The position numbers and the translations under genes were made by a program. DNA of 47,360 nucleotides, taken from contig CACJWK010000018.1 of assembly GCA_902597095.1 (NCBI GenBank), positions 1 to 47,360 of the forward strand, given 5' to 3'. The stretch's first letter is position 1. Each line of letters starts with the position of its first letter. Positions 11,267 to 20,068 of the stretch are shown here, piece by piece. This DNA is from an uncultured Pseudohongiella sp. (GTDB taxonomy: Bacteria > Pseudomonadota > Gammaproteobacteria > Pseudomonadales > Pseudohongiellaceae). Below the pieces are notes generated by a model that was not told the origin of the DNA, did no database searches, and saw nothing but the letters and a program-made list of their open reading frames with translations.

Positions 11267-11439
11267 AGTGAATGATGTGCCGGAGGCGGATCAGGCTGGG
11301 CATCTTCGGCGGACAGCGAGATGCTGATGCCGGCCAGTTTATTCAAATATCGAAAACTGCTGTCCCGCATTCGGGCCCGCTCGGTCTTCTCGCTTTTGAG
11401 CACCCATTGATAGCAGGTCATCTTGAGAATTTTGATGGG

Positions 11440-11730
11440 TTACCGGTAGGGCAGAAGGTGTGTCAGAACCAGGGCGGCGTCGATATCGAGGGAATCCGTA
11501 CAGAGAAAGACGGCTTCCGGGAATTCTGCCGACCACCGGGCGTAATCAATATCCCGCAGTAAATAATGATTGAGCAGTATCAGAGCCGAGTTGCGTTGCG
11601 CGGTAGCGAGTGAAACGATTTTAGTTGGAACGATCAGTCTTGTTCTCAGATCCCGCCAAATCTCTGTCTTGGCGAAGCTCGGCCCGTAACCTATCGTGAT
11701 CGATCTTTGGGTTTGCGTGACGGAATTCAT
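11440..11730 (-). CDS. Hypothetical small protein, possibly C-terminally truncated
   Basis: 96 codons, not recognised. The sequence has a normal soluble-protein look (RSITIGYGPSFAK, SALILLNHYLLRDIDYARW, FLCTDSLDIDAALVL) and no membrane segment. A TTG at 11784 would lengthen it by 18 residues; the ATG at 11730 has no clear ribosome binding site. The reading frame continues after the TAA for another 76 sense codons, as far as the 3' end of msrB on the other strand, so this may be the front part of a decayed longer gene. Codon choice after the stop still looks coding. Function unknown. Confidence 0.45.
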   Translation of the reverse strand: MNSVTQTQRSITIGYGPSFAKTEIWRDLRTRLIVPTKIVSLATAQRNSALILLNHYLLRDIDYARWSAEFPEAVFLCTDSLDIDAALVLTHLLPYR

Positions 11731-11820
11731 GAGGCTAACAATCGAATTCTGCAATTGCGTTACGATTAGCGCGCAGAATCGCAATTATCACGTGATTGAC
11801 TGCCAATGTCTGAGCTTTGG

Positions 11821-12024
11821 CTATTCCGGATCGGCGTCGAGGCGCTGTTTCAGTTCAGACAGAAATTTGTTCAGATTGCTCTGAGCTTCAGATTGGTATC
11901 TGAAAGGACCGATTTTCTGACCTGTGTCGGTCTGGTAATACCAGAGATTGTTCTGACTGTAGATCTTTGTCTGTTGATCCTGGGTTCCTCCCTGGTTCAT
12001 CTGTATCGATGTCAGCTTTTTCAT
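11821..12024 (-). CDS. Small DUF6316-like protein
   Basis: 67 residues starting MKKLTSIQMNQGG. The core, IYSQNNLWYYQTDTGQKIGPFRYQSEAQSNL (quoted here in pieces: WYYQTDTGQ, IGPFRYQSEAQ), has the W-Y-F-x-T-R-E/T-G-x-x-x-GPF-x-x-x-x-EA pattern that I associate with the DUF6316 family of gammaproteobacteria. Function unknown. ACAGGG about nine bases before the ATG supports this start over the GTG/TTG starts upstream. No partners are evident around it. Confidence 0.6.
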   Translation of the reverse strand: MKKLTSIQMNQGGTQDQQTKIYSQNNLWYYQTDTGQKIGPFRYQSEAQSNLNKFLSELKQRLDADPE

Positions 12025-12241
12025 GTCATTGTGCCCTGTAAGTGAGGATCCGGTCTTCGCGAAAGCCAGCGCTACAGGGTAAGGCAATGTCGCGAAGTGA
12101 TTTGTGAGCGTGAGCCCATATTTCGTGACTCCGTGTTGACGATTTGTCTCCGATGATCAGGGAAGTCAATACTTCCATCGACCATCGCGAGAAATGATGC
12201 CAACCCTCAGTCTCGAGTGAGACACTTAGGTCTATAGCTTC

Positions 12242-12898
12242 TCAAAGTTTGTCGGCCAGCGCCAGCATATCCTGTTGGGTGTTCAGATTGGTGAAATCAA
12301 ACGCTGAGCTGCACGGTATATCAACGACTACAGAGTCAAGTTCCGGCAACAGCGGCTTCGGGCCAAAAATGCCCGCACCGACTGCCTTTTTGATTATTGC
12401 GGCCGATGCGCAGTGCCATAACGAGAAGAGCGGCTGAAGCTGACCGGCCTGGCAGGCAACGGCCACCTGCTTGTTCTGAGTCGAAAGCGCATGTTTGAGT
12501 TGCGCAACTACGTTGTCCGGAAAAATGGGGACATCGACTGGAAAGCAGGCAAGCAAAGGCAGGGCTCTGTTCCTTGCTTGCTGATAGATGACCCAGTCCA
12601 TTGCGGTAGCAATGCCCAACAGTGGGCCGCTCTGTGAGTGGTCTCGGTCTGGAACGATGGGGAGTCCGAATTGCTTATAAAAAGCCGAAGAGGAGTTACT
12701 CGACAGGATCAGTTCATCCACCTGATGCTCGGCGCGTCTTACTACGTGCTCTAGCAGACTCCTGCCGGCAAGTATTTGTTCGGATTTACTAGCTCCCATT
12801 CGTCTTGAACGACCGCCAGCGAGAATGACCCCGACTGTTCGTGAGGTTGTGGGTGGTGTTTCCATAGAAAAGGTATTGCTCTCGTCGCGTTGCGGCAT
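12242..12898 (-). CDS. mobA: Molybdenum cofactor guanylyltransferase MobA
   Basis: 218 residues. Nucleotidyltransferase that attaches GMP to molybdopterin to form the MGD cofactor. The N-terminal signature is ILAGGRSRRMGASKSEQIL, followed by PDRDHSQSGPLLGI and CFPVDVPIFP (the usual acidic metal site). The first Met used here has a poor ribosome binding site; an ATG at 12865 (METPPTT) is a possible shorter start. No other molybdenum-cofactor genes are in the window. Confidence 0.9.
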   Translation of the reverse strand: MPQRDESNTFSMETPPTTSRTVGVILAGGRSRRMGASKSEQILAGRSLLEHVVRRAEHQVDELILSSNSSSAFYKQFGLPIVPDRDHSQSGPLLGIATAMDWVIYQQARNRALPLLACFPVDVPIFPDNVVAQLKHALSTQNKQVAVACQAGQLQPLFSLWHCASAAIIKKAVGAGIFGPKPLLPELDSVVVDIPCSSAFDFTNLNTQQDMLALADKL

Positions 12899-13242
12899 CT
12901 CAATTCAGTCACTCAGCCTACGGGCAGAAAGTGCAATCTACTTGATATCGATTTCCTGATTTATCGTCCGATTAGTTCAAGCACCGCCAGACTTTTCAAT
13001 TCGGTCTGGCAGCCTGTTCAAACGGCAAGCCCGACAGGCGTTGCAGTCCCCAAATTGATGTGGGAAAATCGCGCTCTTTGCTCTCCCGGTGTATCACTGT
13101 AAGTTATTGAAATTAATCCAAAACAGGGTGCTACTGCGCCCTGGCCTAATCTTTGCGGACTATTGTAGGTAACAGCATGGGCTCAAGGCAACCGGTCGCC
13201 GGCGTCGGGCGACAGTGACGATGAAACGAACGAGGTTCAAAC
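12899..13242. other. Intergenic region between mobA and tig
   Basis: 344 bp between divergent genes, so it should hold the promoters of both. An imperfect inverted repeat, CAGGGTGC-TACT-GCGCCCTG, lies near 13125-13144 about 100 bp before tig. It has no T-run, so it is more likely a leader element or chance than a terminator. GAGG lies about 8 bases before the tig ATG. No tRNA gene or reading frame of credible quality was found. Confidence 0.4.
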
Positions 13243-14571
13243 ATGCAGGTTTCAGTAGAGACGACTGAAGGTCTAGAACGAAAGCTAACGATAGCGATAC
13301 CAGGGGATCGTGTCGATACGGCAGTCAATGCCCGGCTTCAGGAAGCTGCGCAGACAATCCGCCTCAATGGGTTCCGCCAGGGCAAGGTGCCGCTTAAGGT
13401 GGTAAAAAATAAGTTCGGCAAAGGCGTGCGTCAGGAAGTGGTTGGCGAGCTAATGAACCAAACCTACTTTGAGGCCATCGCACAGGAAAGCCTGAAGCCA
13501 GCAGGGCAACCTCGCATCGAACCTACGAGCATGGATGAAGGGAAAGACGTCGAGTTTGTCGCCGTTTTTGAGGTGTACCCCGAGATTGAATTGCCCGATT
13601 TCGCAGCCATCAAAGCAGAGCGCCTGGTTGCTGAGGTTTCAGACGACGATATCGACGAAATGATCGAAACTCTACGCAAACAGCGTCAGACGTGGGTGCC
13701 TGTCGAGCGGGCCGCTGCCGACGGAGATATGGTCAACATCGACTATGTCGGCAAAAAAGAAGGGGAGGAGTTTCAAGGTGGCAAAGCAGCTGGGCAGAAT
13801 CTGGTCCTGGGCTCTGAGCGAATGATCCCCGGCTTCGAGGATGGCGTAATCGGAAAGAGCGCGGGTGATGACTTTACTCTGCAGCTTAAGTTTCCTGATG
13901 AATATCACAGTGAAGAACTGGCTGGGGCTGACGTTGAATTCGAACTCAAGCTCAACACAGTGAGTGAGCAGAGCCTGCCCGAAGTTGACGAAGACTTTTT
14001 TAAGAGCTTCGGCGTGGAAGAGGGCGGCATGAAGGCATTTCGCGAGGAAGTCAGTAATAACATGCAGCGCGAAATGAAAACTGCTTCGCGCAATAAGCTG
14101 AAAACAACGCTGATGGATGCTTTGGTTTCAGATTTGGAGGTCGTGATTCCGGCGGCTTTGATGAGTAACGAAATTCAGCAGCTTAAGAATCAAACCGTGC
14201 AGCAGATGGGAGGGGGCCAGGGGTTTGACCCTCACAGTATGCCAGATGACCTTTTTCGGGATCAGGCAAAACGCCGGGTCACCCTGGGGCTTATTATGGG
14301 TGAGGTGATCTCGCAACAAGGCATTCAGGCTGACGCGGACAAAGTCAGGGATGCGGTAGAGGAGATGGCTGCCACTTACGAGTCACCGGAGGAGGTTGTA
14401 AAGTGGTACTACAGCAACGAAGAGCAGCTCCAGGGAATTGAGTCATCAGTGATTGAAGATCAGGTTTTTGACTATATCATCGAGCAGGCGCAGGTGTCCG
14501 ATAAAGAGGTGTCATACCAGGACGTTATAAAGCCCGGATCACAGGGGGGCGAAGTGGACGACACGGCTTAA
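13243..14571 (+). CDS. tig: Trigger factor (ribosome-associated chaperone)
   Basis: 442 residues (usual length about 430). The N-terminal ribosome-binding domain holds the signature loop GFRQGKVP (near residues 43-50, in LNGFRQGKVPLKVVKNKFG). The FKBP-like prolyl isomerase domain follows (about 155-245; GDMVNIDYVG, GSERMIPGFEDGVIG), and the helical C-terminal chaperone domain ends the protein. It binds nascent chains at the ribosome exit tunnel and helps folding. It heads the classical tig-clpP-clpX-lon series, all on this strand. Confidence 0.97.
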   Translation: MQVSVETTEGLERKLTIAIPGDRVDTAVNARLQEAAQTIRLNGFRQGKVPLKVVKNKFGKGVRQEVVGELMNQTYFEAIAQESLKPAGQPRIEPTSMDEGKDVEFVAVFEVYPEIELPDFAAIKAERLVAEVSDDDIDEMIETLRKQRQTWVPVERAAADGDMVNIDYVGKKEGEEFQGGKAAGQNLVLGSERMIPGFEDGVIGKSAGDDFTLQLKFPDEYHSEELAGADVEFELKLNTVSEQSLPEVDEDFFKSFGVEEGGMKAFREEVSNNMQREMKTASRNKLKTTLMDALVSDLEVVIPAALMSNEIQQLKNQTVQQMGGGQGFDPHSMPDDLFRDQAKRRVTLGLIMGEVISQQGIQADADKVRDAVEEMAATYESPEEVVKWYYSNEEQLQGIESSVIEDQVFDYIIEQAQVSDKEVSYQDVIKPGSQGGEVDDTA

Positions 14572-14686
14572 CCGTTGATCTCGTCACTTCACCAAATATT
14601 CAGGGCAGCCGGCCGGGATGACACCCGACAGGAACCCGGTGCGAAGCCCCTTTTATAAAACACACTTTTCAAAAGGAATAGTTGTC

Positions 14687-15322
14687 ATGCCGAGTCGCTC
14701 AATGGATCCCGCAGCCGCACTGGTGCCCGTGGTGGTGGAGCAAACTGCTCGCGGCGAGCGATCTTATGATATTTATTCGCGCCTGCTTAAAGATCGGGTG
14801 ATCTTCATGACTGGGCCGGTTGAGGATCATATGGCTAATCTGATTGTTGCTCAGATGTTATTCCTGGAGTCCGAAAATCCAGACAAAGACATTCATCTGT
14901 ACATTAATTCGCCGGGGGGGGCTGTTACAGCTGGCCTGTCTATCTACGACACCATGCAGTTCATTCGACCTGATGTGAGCACCATGTGCATCGGCCAAGC
15001 GGCCAGCATGGGTGCCATGCTGCTGGCTGGCGGTGCGGCAGGTAAACGCCTTGCGCTGCCACACGCGCGGATGATGATACATCAACCCAGCGGCGGTGCT
15101 CAGGGACAGGCGTCAGATATTGAAATACAAGCTAATGAAATCATAAAGATACGAAAGAAACTTAATGTTCTTTTGGCGGAGCATACCGGGCAGGATGAAG
15201 AGCGGATCGCGCGGGACACGGAGCGGGACAATTTTATGAGCGCGGGCGAAGCCCTCGAGTATGGCCTAATTGATAAAGTAATTGAGCGACGTGTAGATAA
15301 AGTAGATAAGGCGGAATCCTAA
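14687..15322 (+). CDS. clpP: ATP-dependent Clp protease proteolytic subunit ClpP
   Basis: 211 residues. Serine protease that forms a double heptameric barrel and degrades proteins fed to it by ClpX or ClpA. Catalytic triad: Ser107 ([10 protein letters not shown]), His132 (MMIHQPSGG) and Asp181 (TERDNFMSA). A short N-terminal propeptide is likely before residue 15. The ATG at 14687 has AAGGA about ten bases upstream; longer in-frame readings to 14618 lack homology. It lies 115 bp after tig and 160 bp before clpX. Confidence 0.97.
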   Translation: MPSRSMDPAAALVPVVVEQTARGERSYDIYSRLLKDRVIFMTGPVEDHMANLIVAQMLFLESENPDKDIHLYINSPGGAVTAGLSIYDTMQFIRPDVSTMCIGQAASMGAMLLAGGAAGKRLALPHARMMIHQPSGGAQGQASDIEIQANEIIKIRKKLNVLLAEHTGQDEERIARDTERDNFMSAGEALEYGLIDKVIERRVDKVDKAES

Positions 15323-15482
15323 GGATAGCGGTCAATTTTCGCTTGCAATCGCGCTCCAATGCCTTAGTTTAAGGCTCATAAAGGCAATCCACAGACGTAA
15401 CGCTTAACGGCGCGGTTTGTGTCTATTAGTCCAGCAGTAACGATCCCTTTTGACCGGGACGTGTTTTGGGTAGTAATCATTT

Positions 15483-16769
15483 ATGTCAGATGACAAATAC
15501 AGTAAAGGCGAAGACAACGGTAAGCTGTTGTACTGCTCCTTCTGCGGCAAAAGTCAGCACGAAGTCCGAAAACTTATCGCAGGCCCTTCCGTATTCGTGT
15601 GCGACGAATGTGTTGATCTCTGCAACGACATCATCCGGGAAGAAATTCAAGAGAAAGACTCGGATTCAGGGGCGCGCAAGCTGCCAATCCCGGAAGAGAT
15701 CAAAACCACACTTGACGAATACGTCATTGGTCAGGATAGCGCCAAGAAGGTGCTTGCGGTGGCGGTCTACAATCACTACAAGCGGCTGAATTACGATAAA
15801 TCCAATAAAGACGTTGAGCTCGGTAAAAGCAATATTCTGATGGTCGGCCCGACCGGGACCGGAAAAACCTTGCTGGCAGAGACTCTGGCCCGGCTGCTTG
15901 ATGTTCCGTTCACGATTGCAGATGCCACAACACTGACTGAAGCTGGCTACGTTGGCGAAGATGTTGAGAACATCATCCAGAAGCTCCTGCAAAAATGTGA
16001 CTATGACGTTGAAAAAGCCCAGGTTGGCATTGTCTATATTGACGAGATCGACAAGATATCGCGTAAGTCGGACAATCCCTCGATCACCAGAGACGTCTCG
16101 GGCGAAGGGGTCCAGCAGGCGCTGCTGAAACTCATTGAAGGCACGGTGGCCTCTGTACCACCGCAGGGAGGGCGCAAGCATCCTCAACAGGAGTTCTTAC
16201 AGGTAGATACTGCCAATATTCTGTTCATCTGTGGGGGCGCTTTTGCCGGCTTGGACAAGGTGATCCGGGACAGGTCTCAGAAAAGCGGTATCGGGTTCAG
16301 CGCAGAAGTCCGTAGTCAGGACAACGAAGACAACCTCGGAGAAACCCTCAGTGGCGTGGAGCCCGAGGATCTGGTCAAGTACGGATTGATTCCGGAGTTT
16401 GTCGGTCGCCTGCCTATGATTGCCACCCTTGATGAGCTGGATCTTGACGCTTTGGTGCGCATCATCAAAGAGCCGAAAAACAGTCTCACCAAGCAGTACA
16501 GCAAGCTGTTTGAGATGGAGGGGGTCGAGATACAGTTCCGGGACGACGCGTTGCAGGCGGTAGCGCGCAAAGCCAAAGAAAGGAAAACGGGCGCTAGAGG
16601 TCTGCGCTCGATTATGGAAGCCGTCTTGCTGGATACGATGTATAACATCCCTTCGCTCGAGGCTGTCAGCAAGGTCATAATCGATGAAGCGGCCATTCAG
16701 GGCGAGTCTGAGCCGCTGCTGATGTATGAGAACGCGGAACCGACCAGCAAATCCGTGGCCGACGAATAA
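15483..16769 (+). CDS. clpX: ATP-dependent Clp protease ATP-binding subunit ClpX
   Basis: 428 residues. AAA+ unfoldase of the ClpXP protease. The N-terminal zinc-binding domain has CSFC (Cys18, Cys21) and CDEC (Cys40, Cys43). Walker A is GPTGTGKT (122-129), Walker B is VYIDEID (Asp187-Glu188), and the ClpP-docking loop is IGF at 270-272. The ribosome binding site is weak. The 160-bp gap to clpP contains a small perfect hairpin (GCCTTA-gtt-TAAGGC, 15361-15375) without a T-run, so it may allow separate regulation of clpX. Confidence 0.97.
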   Translation: MSDDKYSKGEDNGKLLYCSFCGKSQHEVRKLIAGPSVFVCDECVDLCNDIIREEIQEKDSDSGARKLPIPEEIKTTLDEYVIGQDSAKKVLAVAVYNHYKRLNYDKSNKDVELGKSNILMVGPTGTGKTLLAETLARLLDVPFTIADATTLTEAGYVGEDVENIIQKLLQKCDYDVEKAQVGIVYIDEIDKISRKSDNPSITRDVSGEGVQQALLKLIEGTVASVPPQGGRKHPQQEFLQVDTANILFICGGAFAGLDKVIRDRSQKSGIGFSAEVRSQDNEDNLGETLSGVEPEDLVKYGLIPEFVGRLPMIATLDELDLDALVRIIKEPKNSLTKQYSKLFEMEGVEIQFRDDALQAVARKAKERKTGARGLRSIMEAVLLDTMYNIPSLEAVSKVIIDEAAIQGESEPLLMYENAEPTSKSVADE

Positions 16770-16782
16770 TTTCGGGCATCGA

Positions 16783-16810
16783 CTTGATTTCTGGCCCAGT
16801 GACTCTATGT
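16783..16810 (+). promoter_or_regulatory. Possible sigma-32 (heat shock) promoter for lon
   Basis: CTTGATT (16783-16789), a 13-base spacer and CTCTATGT (16803-16810) resemble the RpoH consensus CTTGAAA-N13-15-CCCCATNT (5 of 7 and 5 of 7 defined positions). It lies 44 bp before the lon start, and lon is a classic heat shock gene. This is a match by eye only. Confidence 0.35.
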
Positions 16811-16853
16811 CTTAGATAGAACGCTGGCCCATGCCAAACTAACGAGTACCCCA

Positions 16854-19283
16854 ATGAGCTTACCCTCTGATTCCGCGAGCAACTCTCAGTACCCCTTACT
16901 CCCCCTCAGAGACGTCGTTGTCTATCCCCAAATCGTCCAGCCGCTCTTTGTGGGACGGCCTAAATCGATTAAAGCGCTTGAGGTGGCGATGGCTAATGAC
17001 AAGCAGATACTGCTTGTTGCGCAAAAAAACGCCTCAGATGATGAGCCCGGTGCAGACGATCTTTTCAGTATTGGCACGATCGCCACTATTCTGCAGTTGA
17101 TACGCCTGCCGGATGGTACCGTGAAGGTGCTGGTCGAAGGTATCGCGCGGGCGATGATTAAAACCGTAATCCACGATGATGAGTTCTTTAAGGCTGAAAC
17201 GAAGCAGCTTCAGACTACTGAGGTGCCAGATAAGGAGTCCGGCCTGCTCATCCGCTCGCTGCTGTCTCAGTTTGATCAGTACGTCCAGCTGAGCAAAAAA
17301 ATCCCACCCGAGGTTATGACCTCCATTTCCAGCATCGATGAGCCGGGCAGGCTGGTGGATACGATTGCCTCGCATATGTCCCTGCAGCTCGAAGAGAAAC
17401 AGAATCTGCTGGAGTTGCCGGCCTTACCGGCTCGCATTGAGCATCTCATGGCGTTGATCGAGTCAGAGATCGACCTGTTTCAGGTCGAGAAGCGCATCCG
17501 CGGCCGGGTCAAGAAGCAAATGGAGAAAAGTCAGCGCGAGTACTATCTGAATGAGCAGATGAAGGCGATCCAGAAGGAGATGGGAGAGCTGGAGGATGTT
17601 CCTAATGAAGCAGAAGAGCTCAAACTTAAAATCGACGAAGCGGGGATGCCGAAAGAGGCCAAGGATAAAGCTACGGCAGAGCTTAACAAATTGAAGATGA
17701 TGTCGCCGATGTCCTCAGAGGCCTCCGTGGTCAGGACTTATCTGGACTGGATGATCAGCGTGCCCTGGAAAAAGCGCAGTAAGGTACGACTTGATTTACC
17801 GAAAGCAGAAGCGATTCTTGAGAATGATCACTACGGACTGCAGGACGTGAAAGAGAGAATCCTGGAGTATCTCGCGGTGCAGAAACGGATGAAGAAGCTC
17901 AAGGGCCCAATACTGTGTCTCGTGGGGCCACCGGGCGTTGGTAAAACGTCTCTGGGTGAGTCGATCGCCCGATCTACCAACCGTAAGTTTATCAGGATGG
18001 CCCTCGGCGGTGTGAGAGATGAGGCAGAAATCAGAGGCCACAGACGAACGTACATCGGTTCCTTGCCGGGCAAGTTGCTCCAAAAATTGTCGAAAGTGGG
18101 CGTCAAAAACCCGCTGTTTCTGCTGGACGAAATCGACAAGATGGGAATGGATAACCGGGGAGACCCTGCTTCAGCGCTGCTTGAGGTGCTGGACCCGGAG
18201 CAAAATCACAATTTTAATGACCATTATCTGGAGGTAGATTACGACCTTTCCGAGGTTATGTTTGTGTGCACGTCAAACAGCATGAACATCCCGGGGCCGC
18301 TTCTTGATCGCATGGAGGTCATTCGTATCCCGGGCTATACCGAGGATGAGAAAGTCAATATCGCTGAGCGCTATCTGATCCCCAAGCAGAAGAAAAATAA
18401 CGGATTGCGTGAAGGTGAACTCGAATTCACCGAGGAAGCGATCCGGGGGCTTATTCGCTACTACACTCGGGAGGCCGGTGTGAGAGGCCTGGAGCGTGAA
18501 ATCGCCAAAATATGCCGAAAAGTCGTTAAGGAAAATGTCGTCAGCGATCAGGCGCACGACGGCAAGATCACTCTTGAAGCACTTGAGGTGTATTCTGGAG
18601 TGCGCAAGTACGATTATGGCAAGGCAGAGGAGCAGAACGTCGTCGGTCAGGTCAACGGACTGGCGTGGACATCCTTCGGCGGGGAGCTTCTTACGATTGA
18701 GTCCAGTGCCGTTGAAGGTAAAGGAAAGACGATCAAAACCGGTTCGCTCGGGGACGTCATGCAAGAGTCTATTCAGGCGGCGTTCACCGTGGTGAGAAGC
18801 CGAGCAAAAGCGCTGGGCCTTGATGCCAATTTTCATGAAAAATTCGATCTTCATATACATGTTCCGGAAGGGGCGACCCCAAAGGACGGGCCCAGCGCGG
18901 GAATCGGCATGTGTACCGCTCTTGTATCAGTGCTGACCGACATCCCGGTAAAGTCAGACGTCGCGATGACGGGCGAAATCACTCTCCGAGGGCAGGTCCT
19001 AAAAATAGGGGGGCTTAAAGAAAAATTACTTGCCGCACATCGGGGCAACATCAAGACTGTTCTGATTCCGGCAGATAATGAGCGTGACCTTGCGGATATT
19101 CCGGACAATATTAAATCTGACCTGCATATTGTGCCTGTTCGCTGGATCGACGAAGTTCTCGAGCATGCGCTGCAGTATCAGCCGACCCGCACAGCTGTTG
19201 ATGCCGAATCCATATCTGAGACCGAGTCGTCGGGCGAAGAGTCAGACCAGAGTGGTGAAGAAAAGTCCATCAATACACATTAA
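16854..19283 (+). CDS. lon: ATP-dependent protease Lon
   Basis: 809 residues, full-length LonA. The N-terminal substrate-binding domain starts at [13 protein letters not shown], a coiled-coil linker follows ([16 protein letters not shown]), then the AAA+ module with Walker [10 protein letters not shown] and Walker [10 protein letters not shown]. The protease domain has the Ser-Lys dyad Ser681 ([11 protein letters not shown]) and Lys724 ([10 protein letters not shown]), 43 residues apart as in E. coli. It degrades misfolded and some regulatory proteins. The acidic tail after residue about 780 is lineage-specific. It follows clpX by 84 bp with a possible heat shock promoter in the gap. Confidence 0.98.
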   Translation: MSLPSDSASNSQYPLLPLRDVVVYPQIVQPLFVGRPKSIKALEVAMANDKQILLVAQKNASDDEPGADDLFSIGTIATILQLIRLPDGTVKVLVEGIARAMIKTVIHDDEFFKAETKQLQTTEVPDKESGLLIRSLLSQFDQYVQLSKKIPPEVMTSISSIDEPGRLVDTIASHMSLQLEEKQNLLELPALPARIEHLMALIESEIDLFQVEKRIRGRVKKQMEKSQREYYLNEQMKAIQKEMGELEDVPNEAEELKLKIDEAGMPKEAKDKATAELNKLKMMSPMSSEASVVRTYLDWMISVPWKKRSKVRLDLPKAEAILENDHYGLQDVKERILEYLAVQKRMKKLKGPILCLVGPPGVGKTSLGESIARSTNRKFIRMALGGVRDEAEIRGHRRTYIGSLPGKLLQKLSKVGVKNPLFLLDEIDKMGMDNRGDPASALLEVLDPEQNHNFNDHYLEVDYDLSEVMFVCTSNSMNIPGPLLDRMEVIRIPGYTEDEKVNIAERYLIPKQKKNNGLREGELEFTEEAIRGLIRYYTREAGVRGLEREIAKICRKVVKENVVSDQAHDGKITLEALEVYSGVRKYDYGKAEEQNVVGQVNGLAWTSFGGELLTIESSAVEGKGKTIKTGSLGDVMQESIQAAFTVVRSRAKALGLDANFHEKFDLHIHVPEGATPKDGPSAGIGMCTALVSVLTDIPVKSDVAMTGEITLRGQVLKIGGLKEKLLAAHRGNIKTVLIPADNERDLADIPDNIKSDLHIVPVRWIDEVLEHALQYQPTRTAVDAESISETESSGEESDQSGEEKSINTH

Positions 19284-19298
19284 TACAGGGTGTTTTTG

Positions 19299-19328
19299 TT
19301 GACACCGCTTTTCACCGCTTGGTTTAAT
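19299..19328 (+). promoter_or_regulatory. Sigma-70-like promoter upstream of hupB
   Basis: TTGACA (19299-19304), an 18-base spacer and TTTAAT (19323-19328) match the consensus at 6/6 and 5/6 positions. It begins 16 bp after the lon stop. If used, the hupB transcript would have an untranslated leader of about 185 bases. Confidence 0.5.
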
Positions 19329-19521
19329 TGGCGAGTAACGCTAAAGGGCGTGCAGCTGTAGCCTAGCCCAAGCATGGTTGCTGCCGAACTCGCGCAAGCG
19401 AGTCGATTTTCAGGCGAAACGTAACAACTCTGTCGGTGTGAAAGAACGGTTGGGCATCACGCCACGATAAGAGAAGTCAGATTTTGCTCAAGAAGAACTT
19501 CAACTCAGAAAAGGGGATAAC

Positions 19522-19797
19522 GTGAATAAATCAGAATTGATAGATGCGGTCGCCGCTAGCGCAGATCTGCCAAAGGCAGCAGCAGGTCGGGCTATTGATG
19601 CCATGCTCGATACCATTACAGACTCTTTGAAAAAAGATGATCCTGTCGTTCTCGTAGGCTTTGGTACATTTGCAACAAAAGATCGGGCAGCGCGGACTGG
19701 TCGAAATCCTCAAACGGGCGCCCCAATTGAAATCAAAGCCGCTAAGGTTCCCAGTTTCAAGGCGGGTAAGGCGCTGAAAGACTCTGTAAATTCCTAG
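19522..19797 (+). CDS. hupB: DNA-binding protein HU-beta
   Basis: 91 residues, the standard HU length. Begins with GTG ([16 protein letters not shown]) preceded by AAAAGGGGA. The DNA-binding arm holds [21 protein letters not shown] with the intercalating proline in the RNPQTG loop. It is an abundant nucleoid protein that bends and compacts DNA. Its place between lon and ppiD is conserved in many gammaproteobacteria. A strong terminator follows. Confidence 0.97.
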   Translation: MNKSELIDAVAASADLPKAAAGRAIDAMLDTITDSLKKDDPVVLVGFGTFATKDRAARTGRNPQTGAPIEIKAAKVPSFKAGKALKDSVNS

Positions 19798-19860
19798 TAC
19801 GAAGGGCAACAGTCAGCGGTCTGCCGCCAGCGAAAGCTGAGGCCGCAAATGGCACTTTAG

Positions 19861-19886
19861 AGGCGCATCTTTGATGCGCCTTTTTC
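19861..19886 (+). terminator. Rho-independent terminator after hupB
   Basis: A perfect 9-bp stem AGGCGCATC / GATGCGCCT with a 3-base loop runs straight into a TTTTTC tract. It lies 63 bp after the hupB stop. Confidence 0.9.
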
Positions 19887-20068
19887 GTTGGTTAGGGAGA
19901 CCCGGTAACTTGGCGTTGCGCTGGTGTTGAAAGATTCGCCGGCGTGAAATATGACCGGTGCTATTAGCATCGCTGTTGCAACGAATTTGGCTGCTCAGAC
20001 TGAGTGCGCGGTAATGGGCTAGGATCCCCTGGCAACTTTGTAAAACGTAGAGCGGGTTGACGGTAATT

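Noticed and set aside
15361..15375. Terminator between clpP and clpX
   Set aside because: The GCCTTA-gtt-TAAGGC hairpin is perfect but short and has no T-run after it.
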